Positions 34,742 through 43,852 of a stretch of DNA of 64,000 nucleotides are shown piece by piece (the first letter of the stretch is position 1; each line of letters begins with the position of its first letter). This stretch comes from Microbispora catharanthi (GTDB lineage Bacteria > Actinomycetota > Actinomycetes > Streptosporangiales > Streptosporangiaceae): NCBI RefSeq assembly GCF_006334915.2, contig NZ_VDMA02000014.1, forward strand, positions 186,001 to 250,000. Reading direction: 5' to 3'. The notes under the pieces are model-generated. The model worked only from the letters and a program-made list of their open reading frames with translations. It did no database searches and was not told where the DNA came from. The position numbers were made by a program, and so were the translations under genes.

Positions 34742-37132
34742 TCAGGACCGGCCGCTCGCTTCGCGTGCGGCCATCCAGGCGGCGATCTGGGCCCGGGAGG
34801 CGAAGCCGAGTTTGTCCAGGATGTGCTCGACGTGGCCCTCCACGGTGCGCTGCGAGATGACGAGGGTGGAGGCGATCTCCTTGTTGCTCCGTCCCTGGGC
34901 GATCAGCTCGGCGATCTCCTGCTCACGCCGGGTGAGCGGGGACGGCTCGGCCGCCGAGACCGCCCTCGTGGGGCGGCCGGGCGGCGTGGGCTCGGCCTCC
35001 GCGACCGTCTCGTCCGCGCGCGCAGGCCCGCCCGCGGCGCGCTCGCCGAGCGCCTCCCCGATCGCCTCGTCCATCGTCAGCCGGTTTCCCCTGCGGGTCT
35101 CGCGGCTCAGGGCCCGGTCGCCCAGGCTCGTACGGAGACCGGTCAGGCACCGCTCGTGGAACTCGGCGAACCGCTTGTCGCGGGACGGCGTCAGGCCCAC
35201 CGTACGGCCGATCTCCTCCGAGGCCGCGAGCAGCCGGGCGGCGCAGGGGTGGCGGCCTTCGCCGGTCTGCACCCAGGCGATGACCTCCAGGTTCAACGCG
35301 ATGTTCATCCGGTCGCCCAGGTCGCGGCCGAGAAGGAGGGCCTCGCGTGCCATCGCCAGCGCGCGGACGTTCTCCCCGCCCTGCCACAGGTGGACGGCGA
35401 AGATCGTGAACACCCAGGCCCGGCCGGAGCACTCGCCGTGGGCCTCGGTCAGCGCGAGAGCGCGCTCGAACAGCTCCGTGGCGCGGGCCCGGTCGCCGAG
35501 GTAGCCGACGCCGGCCGCGAGCGTGATCAGGGCGACCAGCAGGCCGCTCAGGTTGCCGACGGCCTCCTCTTCAGCGACCGCCCGTTCCAGCAGCGGGATG
35601 CCCCTCGCGTAGTCGCCCGCGTAGTGCTCCGCCATCCCGGCGACCAGGGACGTCTGGGCGAGCGCTTCCGGGTCGCCCAGTTTCTCGGCGAGTGCCCGGC
35701 TTTCCGCCAGCAGACGCCGGCCCCTGTCGGTGTCGCCCTGGGTGAGCACCAGTTCCGCGTCGGCGCACAGCGCCAGCGCCCGCAGGACGGTGGGCTCGGG
35801 CGCCGCCCACAGCATGCGGTCCAGCCAGTGACGGCCCTCGTTGTAGTACGCGTTGGCAAGCCAGCAGGGGTCGGTCAGGCAGAGGGCCATCCGCAGCCCG
35901 GCCTCCGCCTCGCAGGGCTCCTGCAGGCAGAAGTCCATCGCGGCGCGCAGGTTCGCCTGCTCCAGGTCGAGCCGCCTGAGCCAGGAGAACTGGTCGGGGC
36001 CGAACCACTCGGCGGCCGCCTGCCGCGACAGCAGGAGATAGTGATCCCGGTGCCGCCGCTGGAGCGACCGGCGCTCCGCCGGCCCGCCGAGCCGCTTGCG
36101 GCCGAACTCGCGCAGGGTGTCGAGCATGCGGTAGCGGACCGTGTCGGAGTGCTCCTCGCGCAGCAGCAGCGACTTGTCCAGCAGCGCGTCGAGCAGGTCG
36201 AGCACGTCGTCCCGTTCGATGCCGCCGCCGGTGCACACCGCCTCGACGGCGTCCAGGTCGAAGTGAGAGGGAAAGATCGACAGCCGGGTCCACAGCGTCC
36301 GCTCGGCGCCGGGCAGCAACTGGAAGCTCCAGTCGACCAGCGCGTGCAGGGTCTGCTGACGCGGCACCGCCGTACTGCTGCCCCCGGTGAGCATGCGGTA
36401 GCGGTCGCGCAGGCGCTCGACGAGCGCGTTCACCGACAGGGCCCGCAGCCGCACGGCGGCGAGTTCGATGGCCAGGGGGATGCCGTCGAGCTGGCGGCAC
36501 AGCTCGGCGACGGCCGCCTGGTTGTCCTCGGTGACGGTGAAGCCGGGCAGGACCGCCGCCGCCCGTTCCGTCAGCAGGCTGATCCCGTCGTACAACTCCA
36601 GAGACCTGCGGCTGAGCGGCCGGTCCGGCTCGGGGACGGGCAGCGGCGAGATCTTCATCTGGTGCTCGCCCGTGATGCCGAGCGACTGCCGGCTCGTCGC
36701 GAGGATGCGCAACTCGGGGGCCGTGCGCAGGAGCCGGTCGGCGAGCACGGCGCAGGCGTCACGCAGGTGCTCGCAGTTGTCCAGCACGAGCAGGGTCCGC
36801 TGCGAGGACAGCACGTGCTCCAGCGCGTCCACCGGGCAGGCCGCCGGCTCGTCCCGCACGCCCATGGTCGCCGCCACCGTCTCCGCCACGAGCGCGGGAT
36901 CGGTGACGGTGCTGAGGTCCACCAGCCAGACGCTGTCGAACGCGCGGCGCTGCTCGGCGGCCGCCCGCAGGGCCAGCCGGGTCTTGCCGACGCCGCCCAC
37001 ACCCGTGAGGGTCACCAGACGCGACGCCGAAAGCAGCCGCCTGATCTCGGCCAGCTCACGCCTTCGGCCGACGAAACTCGTCAAGTCGGCCGGAAGGTTG
37101 CCGACCTGCCGTGTCACCGCCCCCGCGACCAC
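34742..37132 (-). CDS. Large ATP-binding LuxR-family (STAND/LAL-like) regulator
   Basis: The 796-residue regulator has an AAA/NB-ARC-type ATPase in residues 15-300 (Walker A GVGGVGKT near residue 46, Walker B LLVLDNCEH). Helical repeats follow to about residue 680, then a LuxR-type helix-turn-helix at residues 730-790 (LTRREQEIAELIAQGRSNKEI, then STLVISQRTVEGHVEHIL). These regulators couple nucleotide-dependent switching to transcription, often of secondary metabolism or transport. No target gene is obvious; the divergent neighbour is a DUF1707 protein. The GTG at 37132 or one five codons later could be the start. Confidence 0.85.
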   Translation of the reverse strand: MVAGAVTRQVGNLPADLTSFVGRRRELAEIRRLLSASRLVTLTGVGGVGKTRLALRAAAEQRRAFDSVWLVDLSTVTDPALVAETVAATMGVRDEPAACPVDALEHVLSSQRTLLVLDNCEHLRDACAVLADRLLRTAPELRILATSRQSLGITGEHQMKISPLPVPEPDRPLSRRSLELYDGISLLTERAAAVLPGFTVTEDNQAAVAELCRQLDGIPLAIELAAVRLRALSVNALVERLRDRYRMLTGGSSTAVPRQQTLHALVDWSFQLLPGAERTLWTRLSIFPSHFDLDAVEAVCTGGGIERDDVLDLLDALLDKSLLLREEHSDTVRYRMLDTLREFGRKRLGGPAERRSLQRRHRDHYLLLSRQAAAEWFGPDQFSWLRRLDLEQANLRAAMDFCLQEPCEAEAGLRMALCLTDPCWLANAYYNEGRHWLDRMLWAAPEPTVLRALALCADAELVLTQGDTDRGRRLLAESRALAEKLGDPEALAQTSLVAGMAEHYAGDYARGIPLLERAVAEEEAVGNLSGLLVALITLAAGVGYLGDRARATELFERALALTEAHGECSGRAWVFTIFAVHLWQGGENVRALAMAREALLLGRDLGDRMNIALNLEVIAWVQTGEGRHPCAARLLAASEEIGRTVGLTPSRDKRFAEFHERCLTGLRTSLGDRALSRETRRGNRLTMDEAIGEALGERAAGGPARADETVAEAEPTPPGRPTRAVSAAEPSPLTRREQEIAELIAQGRSNKEIASTLVISQRTVEGHVEHILDKLGFASRAQIAAWMAAREASGRS

Positions 37133-37236
37133 CTCCTCACGCTAAGCGGCCGCGAAGTCCCTGGTCAATGCCGGGTTCGACGTCGGCGCCGCGTCGCGTG
37201 GTGACCGGCGCGCGTCGACCGCTTACTCTCGATGGT

Positions 37237-37884
37237 GTGAGCAGCAGCGAGTCCTCAGCCGTGAAGTGGATCTCCGCCTTCCTCTCGCCGCGCACCCCGG
37301 ACACGCCCGACCCTGCCCTGCTGCGGGCCTCCGACGCCGATCGGGAGCGCATCGTCGCGGTGCTCGCGGACGCCGTCGCCGACGGGCGGCTCACGCCGCT
37401 GGAGCACGAGGAACGGGTGGAGCGCGTCTGGGCCGCGCGGACCCTCGGCGAGCTGGCCGAGCTGACCGTGGACCTGCTGCCGCCGGAGAGCCAGCCGTTC
37501 CGGATGGACAGCCGTCCCGTCACCGCCTTCTTCCGTACGGAGACCCGTGGCGGCCGGTGGGTCGTGCCCTCCCAGGTGCCGGTGACGTCCCTGGGCGGCA
37601 CGGTCACGATGGACCTGTGCGAGGCGCTGCTCCAGTCGCGGCACGTGGTGGTGCAGCTCGCCGTCATGGCCGGCACGGTCAACCTGACGGTCCCCGAGGG
37701 TGTGCGGATCGTGACCGCCCCGGACGCCCGTGTCCGGTCGCTCAGGAACGAGGTGCGGCTCCCGCCGGGCGCGACCGGCTTCGCGCCGGACGCGCCCGTG
37801 ATCGAGCTCGCCGGGTTCGTCTTCGGCGGCAAGGTCGTCGCCCGCTCGCCGAAGCGCCCCCGCCGCCGCCTGTTCGGCCGTTGA
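37237..37884 (+). CDS. DUF1707-domain protein
   Basis: The 215-residue protein carries the DUF1707 motif near its N-terminus (LLRASDADRERIVAVLADAV, then GRLTPLEHEERVERVWAARTLGELAELTVDL), followed by a beta-rich C-terminal region resembling the cell-wall-active antibiotics response domain. DUF1707 is widespread in actinobacteria and its function is not established. The GTG at 37237 has a -10-like TACTCT at 37224-37229 and no ribosome-binding site, so the message is probably leaderless. It converges on glpX. Confidence 0.85.
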   Translation: MSSSESSAVKWISAFLSPRTPDTPDPALLRASDADRERIVAVLADAVADGRLTPLEHEERVERVWAARTLGELAELTVDLLPPESQPFRMDSRPVTAFFRTETRGGRWVVPSQVPVTSLGGTVTMDLCEALLQSRHVVVQLAVMAGTVNLTVPEGVRIVTAPDARVRSLRNEVRLPPGATGFAPDAPVIELAGFVFGGKVVARSPKRPRRRLFGR

Positions 37885-37888
37885 GGTC

Positions 37889-38917
37889 TTACACGGCTGT
37901 GTCGAAGTTGATGGCGCTGTAGGCGCCGAGCTTCCAGAGCTGGTGCTCGCTCTCGATCTTGCGGATCGTGCCCGACCGTCCCCGCATGACGAGGGAGTGC
38001 GTGACCGCCGCCCCGCCCTGGAACCGCACGCCGTGCATCAGTTCGCCGTCGGTGATGCCGGTCGCGGCGAAGAACACGTCGTCGGAGCGTACGAGGTCGT
38101 CGGTCATGAGCACCTGGTCGAGGTCGAGCCCGGCGTCGAGGGCCTTGCGGCGCTCCTCCTCGTCGCGCGGCCACAGCTTGCCCTGGATGACGCCGCCCAT
38201 GCACTTGAGCGCGCAGGCGGCGACGATGCCCTCGGGCGTGCCGCCGATGCCGAGCATCAGGTCGACGCCGGTGCCGTTGCGCGCCGCCATGATCGCGCCG
38301 GCCACGTCGCCGTCGGTGATGAAACGGATCCGGGCGCCGGTCTCCCGGATCTCCTTGACGATCCGCTCGTGCCGGGGCCGGTCCAGGATCACCACGGTGA
38401 CGTCGGACGGTTTGGCGCCCTTGGCCCGGGCCACGGCGCGGATGTTGTCGGCGACCGGGGCGTCGATGTCCACATGCTCGGCCGCCTGCGGGCCCGTGAC
38501 GAGCTTCTCCATGTAGAAGACCGCGGACGGGTCGTACATCGAGCCGCGCTCGCTGACCGCGATCACGGAGATCGCGTTGTTCATGCCGAGCGCGCACAGC
38601 CGGGTGCCGTCGATCGGGTCCACGGCCACGTCGCACTCGGGGCCGGTCCCGTCGCCGACCTCCTCGCCGTTGTAGAGCATCGGGGCGTTGTCCTTCTCGC
38701 CCTCGCCGATCACCACGACGCCCTTCATCGAGACCGTGTTGATCAGCTGGCGCATGGCGTTCACGGCGGCGCCGTCCGCCCCGTTCTTGTCGCCGCGTCC
38801 CACCCAGCGCGCGGCCGCCATCGCCGCCGCCTCGGTCACCCTGACCAGTTCCAGAGCCAGGTTGCGGTCGGGTGCGTGTTCCCCCGTCGCCAGAGCGGCC
38901 GGTACGTGATCAGCCAT
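37889..38917 (-). CDS. glpX: Fructose-1,6-bisphosphatase class II
   Basis: The 342-residue GlpX protein hydrolyses fructose-1,6-bisphosphate to fructose-6-phosphate, the committed gluconeogenic step. Seen are the metal-binding segments [18 protein letters not shown] and [12 protein letters not shown], and the GIGGTPEGI loop. GlpX is the usual essential FBPase in actinobacteria. The ATG follows AAAGGGG. The upstream region has a GGTCTGAACC element (38982-38991) similar to the boxes before pckG, suggesting a shared regulator of gluconeogenesis. DUF4245 lies just beyond on the other strand, as in mycobacteria. Confidence 0.95.
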   Translation of the reverse strand: MADHVPAALATGEHAPDRNLALELVRVTEAAAMAAARWVGRGDKNGADGAAVNAMRQLINTVSMKGVVVIGEGEKDNAPMLYNGEEVGDGTGPECDVAVDPIDGTRLCALGMNNAISVIAVSERGSMYDPSAVFYMEKLVTGPQAAEHVDIDAPVADNIRAVARAKGAKPSDVTVVILDRPRHERIVKEIRETGARIRFITDGDVAGAIMAARNGTGVDLMLGIGGTPEGIVAACALKCMGGVIQGKLWPRDEEERRKALDAGLDLDQVLMTDDLVRSDDVFFAATGITDGELMHGVRFQGGAAVTHSLVMRGRSGTIRKIESEHQLWKLGAYSAINFDTAV

Positions 38918-39063
38918 TGATCCCCTTTTAGGTAGGTGCCGTTCTAGCGATCGTAGTTCGCGAAACCCTTCTTGTCCGATTGGTCTGAACCTGTTGGGCC
39001 AGGTAGAAGGCCATTTACGGGCGCGGACCCCCGGAAAGGACGGGTCGGAGATATCGTCGCCGC

Positions 39064-39657
39064 ATGAGCGGCGACACCGAACGACCAGTGACGACGCGCA
39101 CGTCGGAGCGCGGCGCGGCGACCCGGGGAGCTCTCCTGGACGCCGCGAAGGAGACGTTCATCACGAGCGGCTTCGCCGAGGCGGGCGTCACCGACGTCGT
39201 GGCCAGGGCCGGCGCCAGCGTCGGCAGCCTGTACCACCACTTCTCCGGCAAGGCCGATCTCTACCTGACGCTGTTCGAGGAGTTCCAGAAGCGGCAGACC
39301 CAGCGCACCCGGCAGGCCGTGCAGGAGGCCAGGGCGGCCGGGGAGACCGACCCGATGCCCCAGTTCCTCGCCGCCGCGCGGGCCTACCTGGAAGGCTGCC
39401 TCGCCGAACGCGATCTCGCCGCGCTCTTCCTGCGCGGCGACGCCCCGCCCGGGTTCGAGGTCATCATGCGCGACCGCCTCCGGCAGTGGGCCAGGCGCAC
39501 CGCCGCGCTGTTCGAGCACGAGGACGCCCTGGTCGTCGTCGTCACCGGCGCCCTGGCGGCCGTCGTGCAGGAGGTCACGCTGTCCGACGACCCGGAACGG
39601 GCCCGGAAGATGGCCGAGGACGCTCTTCGCATCATCGGCGATATTCGGCACCCGTGA
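39064..39657 (+). CDS. TetR-family transcriptional regulator
   Basis: The 197-residue protein has a TetR helix-turn-helix at about residues 15-60 ([20 protein letters not shown], then [11 protein letters not shown]) and a helical C-terminal domain. It is inserted between glpX (divergent) and DUF4245 (same strand, 46 bp downstream). A -10-like TATCGT about 10 nt before the ATG and no ribosome-binding site suggest a leaderless transcript. Its targets are unknown; the glpX promoter region is the nearest candidate. Confidence 0.85.
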   Translation: MSGDTERPVTTRTSERGAATRGALLDAAKETFITSGFAEAGVTDVVARAGASVGSLYHHFSGKADLYLTLFEEFQKRQTQRTRQAVQEARAAGETDPMPQFLAAARAYLEGCLAERDLAALFLRGDAPPGFEVIMRDRLRQWARRTAALFEHEDALVVVVTGALAAVVQEVTLSDDPERARKMAEDALRIIGDIRHP

Positions 39658-39703
39658 CGGCCGGTACGGCCACCGCCCGCTCCACCGACTAATCTCGCAT
39701 TAC

Positions 39704-40252
39704 GTGGGACGATTCACCCAGGGCTTCTACGGCTACGCGTTCGCGCTCTTCGTCTGCCTCGCCGCCGTCGGAGTGTTTCTGCTCATCACGCCGCAGAGCC
39801 GCACCGAGCACATCCCGCGGGTGGAGTTCTCGATCGACAGGGCCAACGCGGCGCGCACGGCGTCGTACGAGGTCGTCGCCCCGAGCCAGGTGCTGCCCAA
39901 CTGGGTGCCCAACAGCTCGTCGCTGACACAGAAGAGCGGCGCCGTGACGTGGCGGCTGGGATTCGCGACCGCCAAGCGGCAGCACGCCATGCTCGCCCAG
40001 AGCGACGAGAGGCCGTCCGCGGACTTCGTCAACCGCATGGCCAACACCGACAAGGCCGGCGGGAACCGCCAGATCGACGGCGTGACCTGGGAGGAGCGGT
40101 TCCGCCAGGACAAGAACCAGCGGACGCTGGTCCGCGTCTTCCCCGATCACGCGGTGGTCGTCACCGGAACGGCCGACTGGGACGAGCTGACCGCCCTCGC
40201 CCGGACGCTCACGCCGCAGCCCAAGCCCTCTCCGGTGCCGTCATCGGGCTGA
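39704..40252 (+). CDS. DUF4245-family membrane-anchored protein
   Basis: The 182-residue protein has a TM helix at residues 8-29, then an extracytoplasmic domain with motifs typical of DUF4245 (YEVVAPSQVLPNWVPNS and TAKRQHAMLAQSDERP). The family is a constant neighbour of glpX in actinobacteria, but its role is not known. The GTG at 39704 has TAATCT at 39690-39695 as a -10, so it is probably leaderless. The 3' end overlaps the LysR gene by 12 bp. Confidence 0.88.
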   Translation: MGRFTQGFYGYAFALFVCLAAVGVFLLITPQSRTEHIPRVEFSIDRANAARTASYEVVAPSQVLPNWVPNSSSLTQKSGAVTWRLGFATAKRQHAMLAQSDERPSADFVNRMANTDKAGGNRQIDGVTWEERFRQDKNQRTLVRVFPDHAVVVTGTADWDELTALARTLTPQPKPSPVPSSG

Positions 40253-41158
40253 ATCCGGATCCCGGCTGACGGTCGCCAGCAGGTGCGCGACCAGGGGGCT
40301 CAGGTCGTCCTTACGCCAGCCGACGGCGACCCGGGTGCGCGCGTTGGGCTCGACCGTGCGGAAGGCGACGCCCTTGAGCCGGATGCGCCGGATGCTCGCC
40401 GGAGCCAGGGAGACGCCCAGGCCGGTCTCCACGAGGGCGCATACGGTCTGCCATTCCACCGCCCGCTGGGCGACCCAGGGGGTGAAACCCGCCGCCGCGC
40501 ACAGGCCGGTGATCTGGTCGTGGAGCCGCGGGCCGGTCTCGCGGGGCAGGAGCACGAAGGGCTCGTCCGCCAGCCGCGCGAGCCTCACGGTACGCAAGGC
40601 GGCCAGCGGGTGGGCGGACGGCAGCACGGCCACGAAGGGCTCGGTGAGCACCGTCCTGAAGGCGAGTTCCGCCTCGTCGGAGGCGTCGTCGGCAGGGGGT
40701 TCGCGCAGCAGTCCGACGTCGATGGATTTGTCGCGCAGGGCGGCGATCTGCGGCGCGGTGGTCATCTCGCGGATGTCCAGGCGGACGTCGGGGAAACGCC
40801 CACGGAACGCGCGCAGCAGACCGGGCAGGACGGTCAGGGCGAGGGAGGCGGCGAAGCCGATCCGCAGGTGCCCGGCCCGGCCGCTGCCGACGGCCCGGGC
40901 GGCGGCCAGCCCGTCGGCGAGATCGGTGAGGGCGCGGCGGGCGGCGGGCAGCAGTTCGCGACCCGCCGCGGTCAGGGCGACACGTCCCGGTTCGCGGGTG
41001 AACAGCGCGTGGCCCACCTTGTCCTCCAGGCGGCGGATCTGCTGGCTGAGCGGCGGCTGGGCGATGCCCAGGCGGGCCGCGGCGTGGCCGAAGTGCAGTT
41101 CCTCGGCGAGCACGACGAAGGCGTGCAACTGCGCCAGGGGGAGTTCGGGGCGCTCCAT
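40241..41158 (-). CDS. LysR-family transcriptional regulator
   Basis: The 305-residue regulator has the LysR helix-turn-helix at residues 5-65 (LHAFVVLAEELHFGHAAARL, then GIAQPPLSQQIRRLEDKVG) and a periplasmic-binding-like effector domain. The ATG at 41158 puts the helix-turn-helix at the normal N-terminal position. It is divergent to the RidA-family gene 73 bp away, the classical LysR layout, so it probably activates that gene in response to a small-molecule effector. Confidence 0.88.
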   Translation of the reverse strand: MERPELPLAQLHAFVVLAEELHFGHAAARLGIAQPPLSQQIRRLEDKVGHALFTREPGRVALTAAGRELLPAARRALTDLADGLAAARAVGSGRAGHLRIGFAASLALTVLPGLLRAFRGRFPDVRLDIREMTTAPQIAALRDKSIDVGLLREPPADDASDEAELAFRTVLTEPFVAVLPSAHPLAALRTVRLARLADEPFVLLPRETGPRLHDQITGLCAAAGFTPWVAQRAVEWQTVCALVETGLGVSLAPASIRRIRLKGVAFRTVEPNARTRVAVGWRKDDLSPLVAHLLATVSRDPDSAR

Positions 41159-41231
41159 ACGCACAGAGATATCAGACCATGCCTGAGGATGTATTAGACG
41201 TATCGATGGGCGTCGGCCTAGCGTTCGGCGC

Positions 41232-41621
41232 ATGACGGAGCGACGCGTGATCCTCAGCGGCTCGACGTTCGAGGAGCAGATCGGCTATGCCCGGGCCGTG
41301 GTGGACGGTGACCGGGTGCATGTCTCCGGGACGACCGGTTTCGACTACACCACCATGACGATCTCCGAGAGCGTGGTGGAGCAGGCCGAACAGTGTCTGC
41401 GCAACATCGAGGCCGCGCTGGCCGAGGCGGGGTGCGGCTTCGCCGACGTGGTGCGGGTGCGCTACCTGCTGCCCGACCGGGCCGACTTCGAGCCGTGCTG
41501 GCCGGTCCTGCGCCGCCGCTTCGGTGACGTGCGGCCGGCGGCCACGATGATGGAGTGCGGTCTGGCCGACCCCCGCATGAAGATCGAAATCGAGGTCGAC
41601 GCGCGGCGGCCCGGCGTCTGA
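41232..41621 (+). CDS. RidA-family protein (enamine/imine deaminase-like)
   Basis: The 129-residue protein belongs to the RidA/YjgF superfamily: VHVSGTTGFDYTTMTI, a trimer-fold core, and MKIEIEVDA near the end. RidA enzymes hydrolyse reactive enamines and imines made by PLP enzymes. The conserved Arg of the RidA active site is not in the canonical PVAR context here (ECGLADPRMKIEIE), so it may belong to one of the Rid sub-families of uncertain activity. It is probably controlled by the divergent LysR. Confidence 0.85.
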   Translation: MTERRVILSGSTFEEQIGYARAVVDGDRVHVSGTTGFDYTTMTISESVVEQAEQCLRNIEAALAEAGCGFADVVRVRYLLPDRADFEPCWPVLRRRFGDVRPAATMMECGLADPRMKIEIEVDARRPGV

Positions 41622-41645
41622 CGGCCCGTCACGCCGGACGCACGC

Positions 41646-42212
41646 TCACGTCGGCGGATTGCAGCCGTAGACGATGACCTCGGCCATGTTCCGGACGACG
41701 TCCCTGGTGACGTGCTCCGGTGGTGCGCTGACCAAGGTGAACAGCGCACCACCGTAGAGCGCGATCACGGCGGGGATCCTCCCGCGTGGAATGCCGAGGC
41801 CGAGTTCGTCGTGGTGCCCGGCGGTGACCAGCGACGCCGTGTCCTGCAGTCCCGCGAGCGCCGAGGCGATCACCGGCCGGCGCGCGGCCTCCAGTTGCAG
41901 TTCGAAGATCGCGAGGTAGCGGGTGCGCAGCGTGGTCGCCGCTGTGAACAACGATTCCGTCAGCAGGTCGACCAGCGTCGCTGGCTGCTTGACGGCCTGA
42001 GCGGTGTCGGCGTGATGCAACTCGGCGATGCGCTCCGCGGCGGCCACCAGCAGCGCTTCCCGGCTGCGGAAGTAGTTGGAAGCCGTTCCCGGCGGGACGT
42101 CCGCCGCTTTCTCCACCGCCCGGTGGGTCAGGCCGTGCACGCCCGATGACGCCAGCAGTTCGATGGCGGCATCGGTCAGGGCCCGGCGACGGGCCGGATT
42201 AGTGGGCGGCAC
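41646..42212 (-). CDS. TetR-family transcriptional regulator
   Basis: This 188-residue TetR protein has the helix-turn-helix at about residues 12-52 (GLTHRAVEKAADVPPGTASN, followed by YFRSREALL) and a helical C-terminal domain. It is divergent from the FAD monooxygenase gene, with overlapping palindromes in the 58-bp gap, so it should repress that gene and itself. Confidence 0.88.
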   Translation of the reverse strand: MPPTNPARRRALTDAAIELLASSGVHGLTHRAVEKAADVPPGTASNYFRSREALLVAAAERIAELHHADTAQAVKQPATLVDLLTESLFTAATTLRTRYLAIFELQLEAARRPVIASALAGLQDTASLVTAGHHDELGLGIPRGRIPAVIALYGGALFTLVSAPPEHVTRDVVRNMAEVIVYGCNPPT

Positions 42213-42232
42213 GGGGCCATGCTACCAATAGC

Positions 42233-42250
42233 CGTACTAGTACGATCGTA
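42233..42250. promoter_or_regulatory. Overlapping palindromes between TetR and the monooxygenase
   Basis: CGTACTAGTACG (42233-42244) and TACGATCGTA (42241-42250) are perfect palindromes that share four bases. They lie between the divergent starts at 42212 and 42271 and are natural operator candidates for the TetR. Confidence 0.6.
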
Positions 42251-42270
42251 GTGAATGAGCGGGAGGTCTC

Positions 42271-43446
42271 ATGAGGATCGTGGTGGTCGGCGCCGGGCTC
42301 GGAGGAGTGGCGGCGGCGGTGGGGCTGCATCGCCTGGGTCATGAGGTGACACTCCTCGAACGGGGCGCCGAGCTCAGGGAAGCGGGCACCGGGATCGTGG
42401 TCATGCCCAACGGGCTTCGCGCGCTGGACGCACTGGGGCTGGCCGAAGACGTTCGCGGGCACGTCATCCATGCGGCCCGCGGGGGATTGCGGGACTGGCG
42501 CGGACGGCCGCTGCTGGTCACCGACCTGGTCAGGGCGCAGCAGGAGGGTGGAGCGCGGCAGGAGGTCGGGGCGCCCGACATGCTCGAGCGAGCGGAACTG
42601 CACCGATCGCTCCGCGCCCCGCTGCCGTCCGAGCTGGTGCGGACCGCGACCCCGGTCGAGCGCCTGGAGTCCGGCCCCGCCGAAGTGACCGTGATCAGCG
42701 GAGGCGAGCCCGTGGCGAGAGCGGACGCCGTGATCGTGGCCGACGGCATCGGCAGCACGCTGCGCGCGCAGCTCTTCCCCGGTCACCCCGGGCTGCGGCG
42801 GACCGGCCGAATGGACCTGCGCGGCATGCTGCCCCGCCCTCCCGGAATGGCGCAGGACCTGCTCGTCAGCCAGTTGGTCGACCGTCGCAGCGGGGCGATG
42901 TTCGGCCTTTTCCCCGTCGGCGAGGACCGCCTGTACTGGTTCACCGACTCTGTCCTGCGCGGTACACCGCCAGGCGCGGACGAGGCGCGCCGGCAGATGC
43001 TGTCCCTGATGGCCGACTGGCACCCTGTCGTCACGGCACTGATCGAGGCGACCCCGCAGGCCGACATCTATGTCGACCCGATCGCCCGCCTGGCCGAACC
43101 CCTGCCTTCGTTCGCGACCGGCAGGATCGCACTCCTCGGCGACGCCGCGCACGCCATGTCGCCGGACCTCGGCCAGGGCGCCAGCCAGGCATTCGAAGAC
43201 GCCGCCGCACTGTGTCGCCACCTGGCCCGCCATCCGGCCGGCGCCGAGCCGGCCGACGTCGCCCAGCGACTCCTGCGCTACGACGCCGAGCGCAGGCCCA
43301 GGGCCAATCGCATGATGCTGGCGGCGTCCCGGCAGTCGCGGCTGACCTCCCGGACCGGCGTCGCCGCGTGGCTACGCGACACGTTGCTGCGGGCCGTGCC
43401 GTCCCGGCTGGCCACCCGGCAGCTCGCCGCCCTCTGGCACGCCTAG
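42271..43446 (+). CDS. FAD-dependent monooxygenase (aromatic hydroxylase type)
   Basis: The 391-residue flavoprotein has the ADP-binding GAGLGGVAAA at the N-terminus, a DG-type motif (IVADGIGS), and the second FAD motif GDAAHAMSPDLGQGA. This is the single-component class A monooxygenase layout, using NAD(P)H and O2 to hydroxylate an aromatic or related substrate. The ATG follows GGGAGG. Control by the divergent TetR through the double palindrome is likely. The substrate is unknown; antibiotic inactivation, such as tetracycline or rifampicin hydroxylation, is one possibility for this family. Confidence 0.87.
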   Translation: MRIVVVGAGLGGVAAAVGLHRLGHEVTLLERGAELREAGTGIVVMPNGLRALDALGLAEDVRGHVIHAARGGLRDWRGRPLLVTDLVRAQQEGGARQEVGAPDMLERAELHRSLRAPLPSELVRTATPVERLESGPAEVTVISGGEPVARADAVIVADGIGSTLRAQLFPGHPGLRRTGRMDLRGMLPRPPGMAQDLLVSQLVDRRSGAMFGLFPVGEDRLYWFTDSVLRGTPPGADEARRQMLSLMADWHPVVTALIEATPQADIYVDPIARLAEPLPSFATGRIALLGDAAHAMSPDLGQGASQAFEDAAALCRHLARHPAGAEPADVAQRLLRYDAERRPRANRMMLAASRQSRLTSRTGVAAWLRDTLLRAVPSRLATRQLAALWHA

Positions 43447-43460
43447 CCGCCTGCCCGGTG

Positions 43461-43718
43461 TCAGAAGGGCGCCTCTTCGGGGCCGTTCGGCTGAGGCTCC
43501 TGGCGCTGGGCCATCGCGGCGGCCAGCTTCGCGCGGGCGCCCTGGAGCCACTCCTCGCAGATCGCCGCCAGCCGCTCTCCCCGCTCCCACAGCTCTATCG
43601 ACTGCTCCAGCGTGAGCCCGCCGGTCTCCAGACGGCGCACCACCTCGGTCAGCTCCTCGCGGGCCTGCTCGTACGACGGGGTCTGCCTGTCCGGCGGGGT
43701 CTGCTTGTCCTCAGCCAC
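43461..43718 (-). CDS. xseB: Exodeoxyribonuclease VII small subunit
   Basis: The 85-residue protein has the XseB core SYEQAREELTEVVRRLETGG, followed by LTLEQSIELWERGERLAA, a helical hairpin that wraps the large subunit. ExoVII degrades single-stranded DNA in both directions. Normally xseB directly follows xseA; here the two are on the same strand but about 2 kb apart with asnB inserted on the opposite strand. xseB therefore needs its own promoter. The 134-bp gap to asnB contains an imperfect inverted repeat (AGAGGCC at 43730-43736, GGCCTCT at 43753-43759). Confidence 0.92.
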   Translation of the reverse strand: MAEDKQTPPDRQTPSYEQAREELTEVVRRLETGGLTLEQSIELWERGERLAAICEEWLQGARAKLAAAMAQRQEPQPNGPEEAPF

Positions 43719-43852
43719 GTCCCCACCTTAGAGGCCGGGGCCGACACTCCGTGGCCTCTTAGGCGTGTCCGCTTTGGGCATAAATCGAATAGTTTGTCCG
43801 TTACTTAGGTGTACTAACCATCTTCGGGGGCGATGATCGGGGGGTCATCTTC

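Noticed and set aside
37111-37236. An N-terminal extension of the DUF1707 protein
   Set aside because: The residues are Pro/Arg-rich and lie before the DUF1707 domain; a leaderless GTG at 37237 with a good -10 is a better start.
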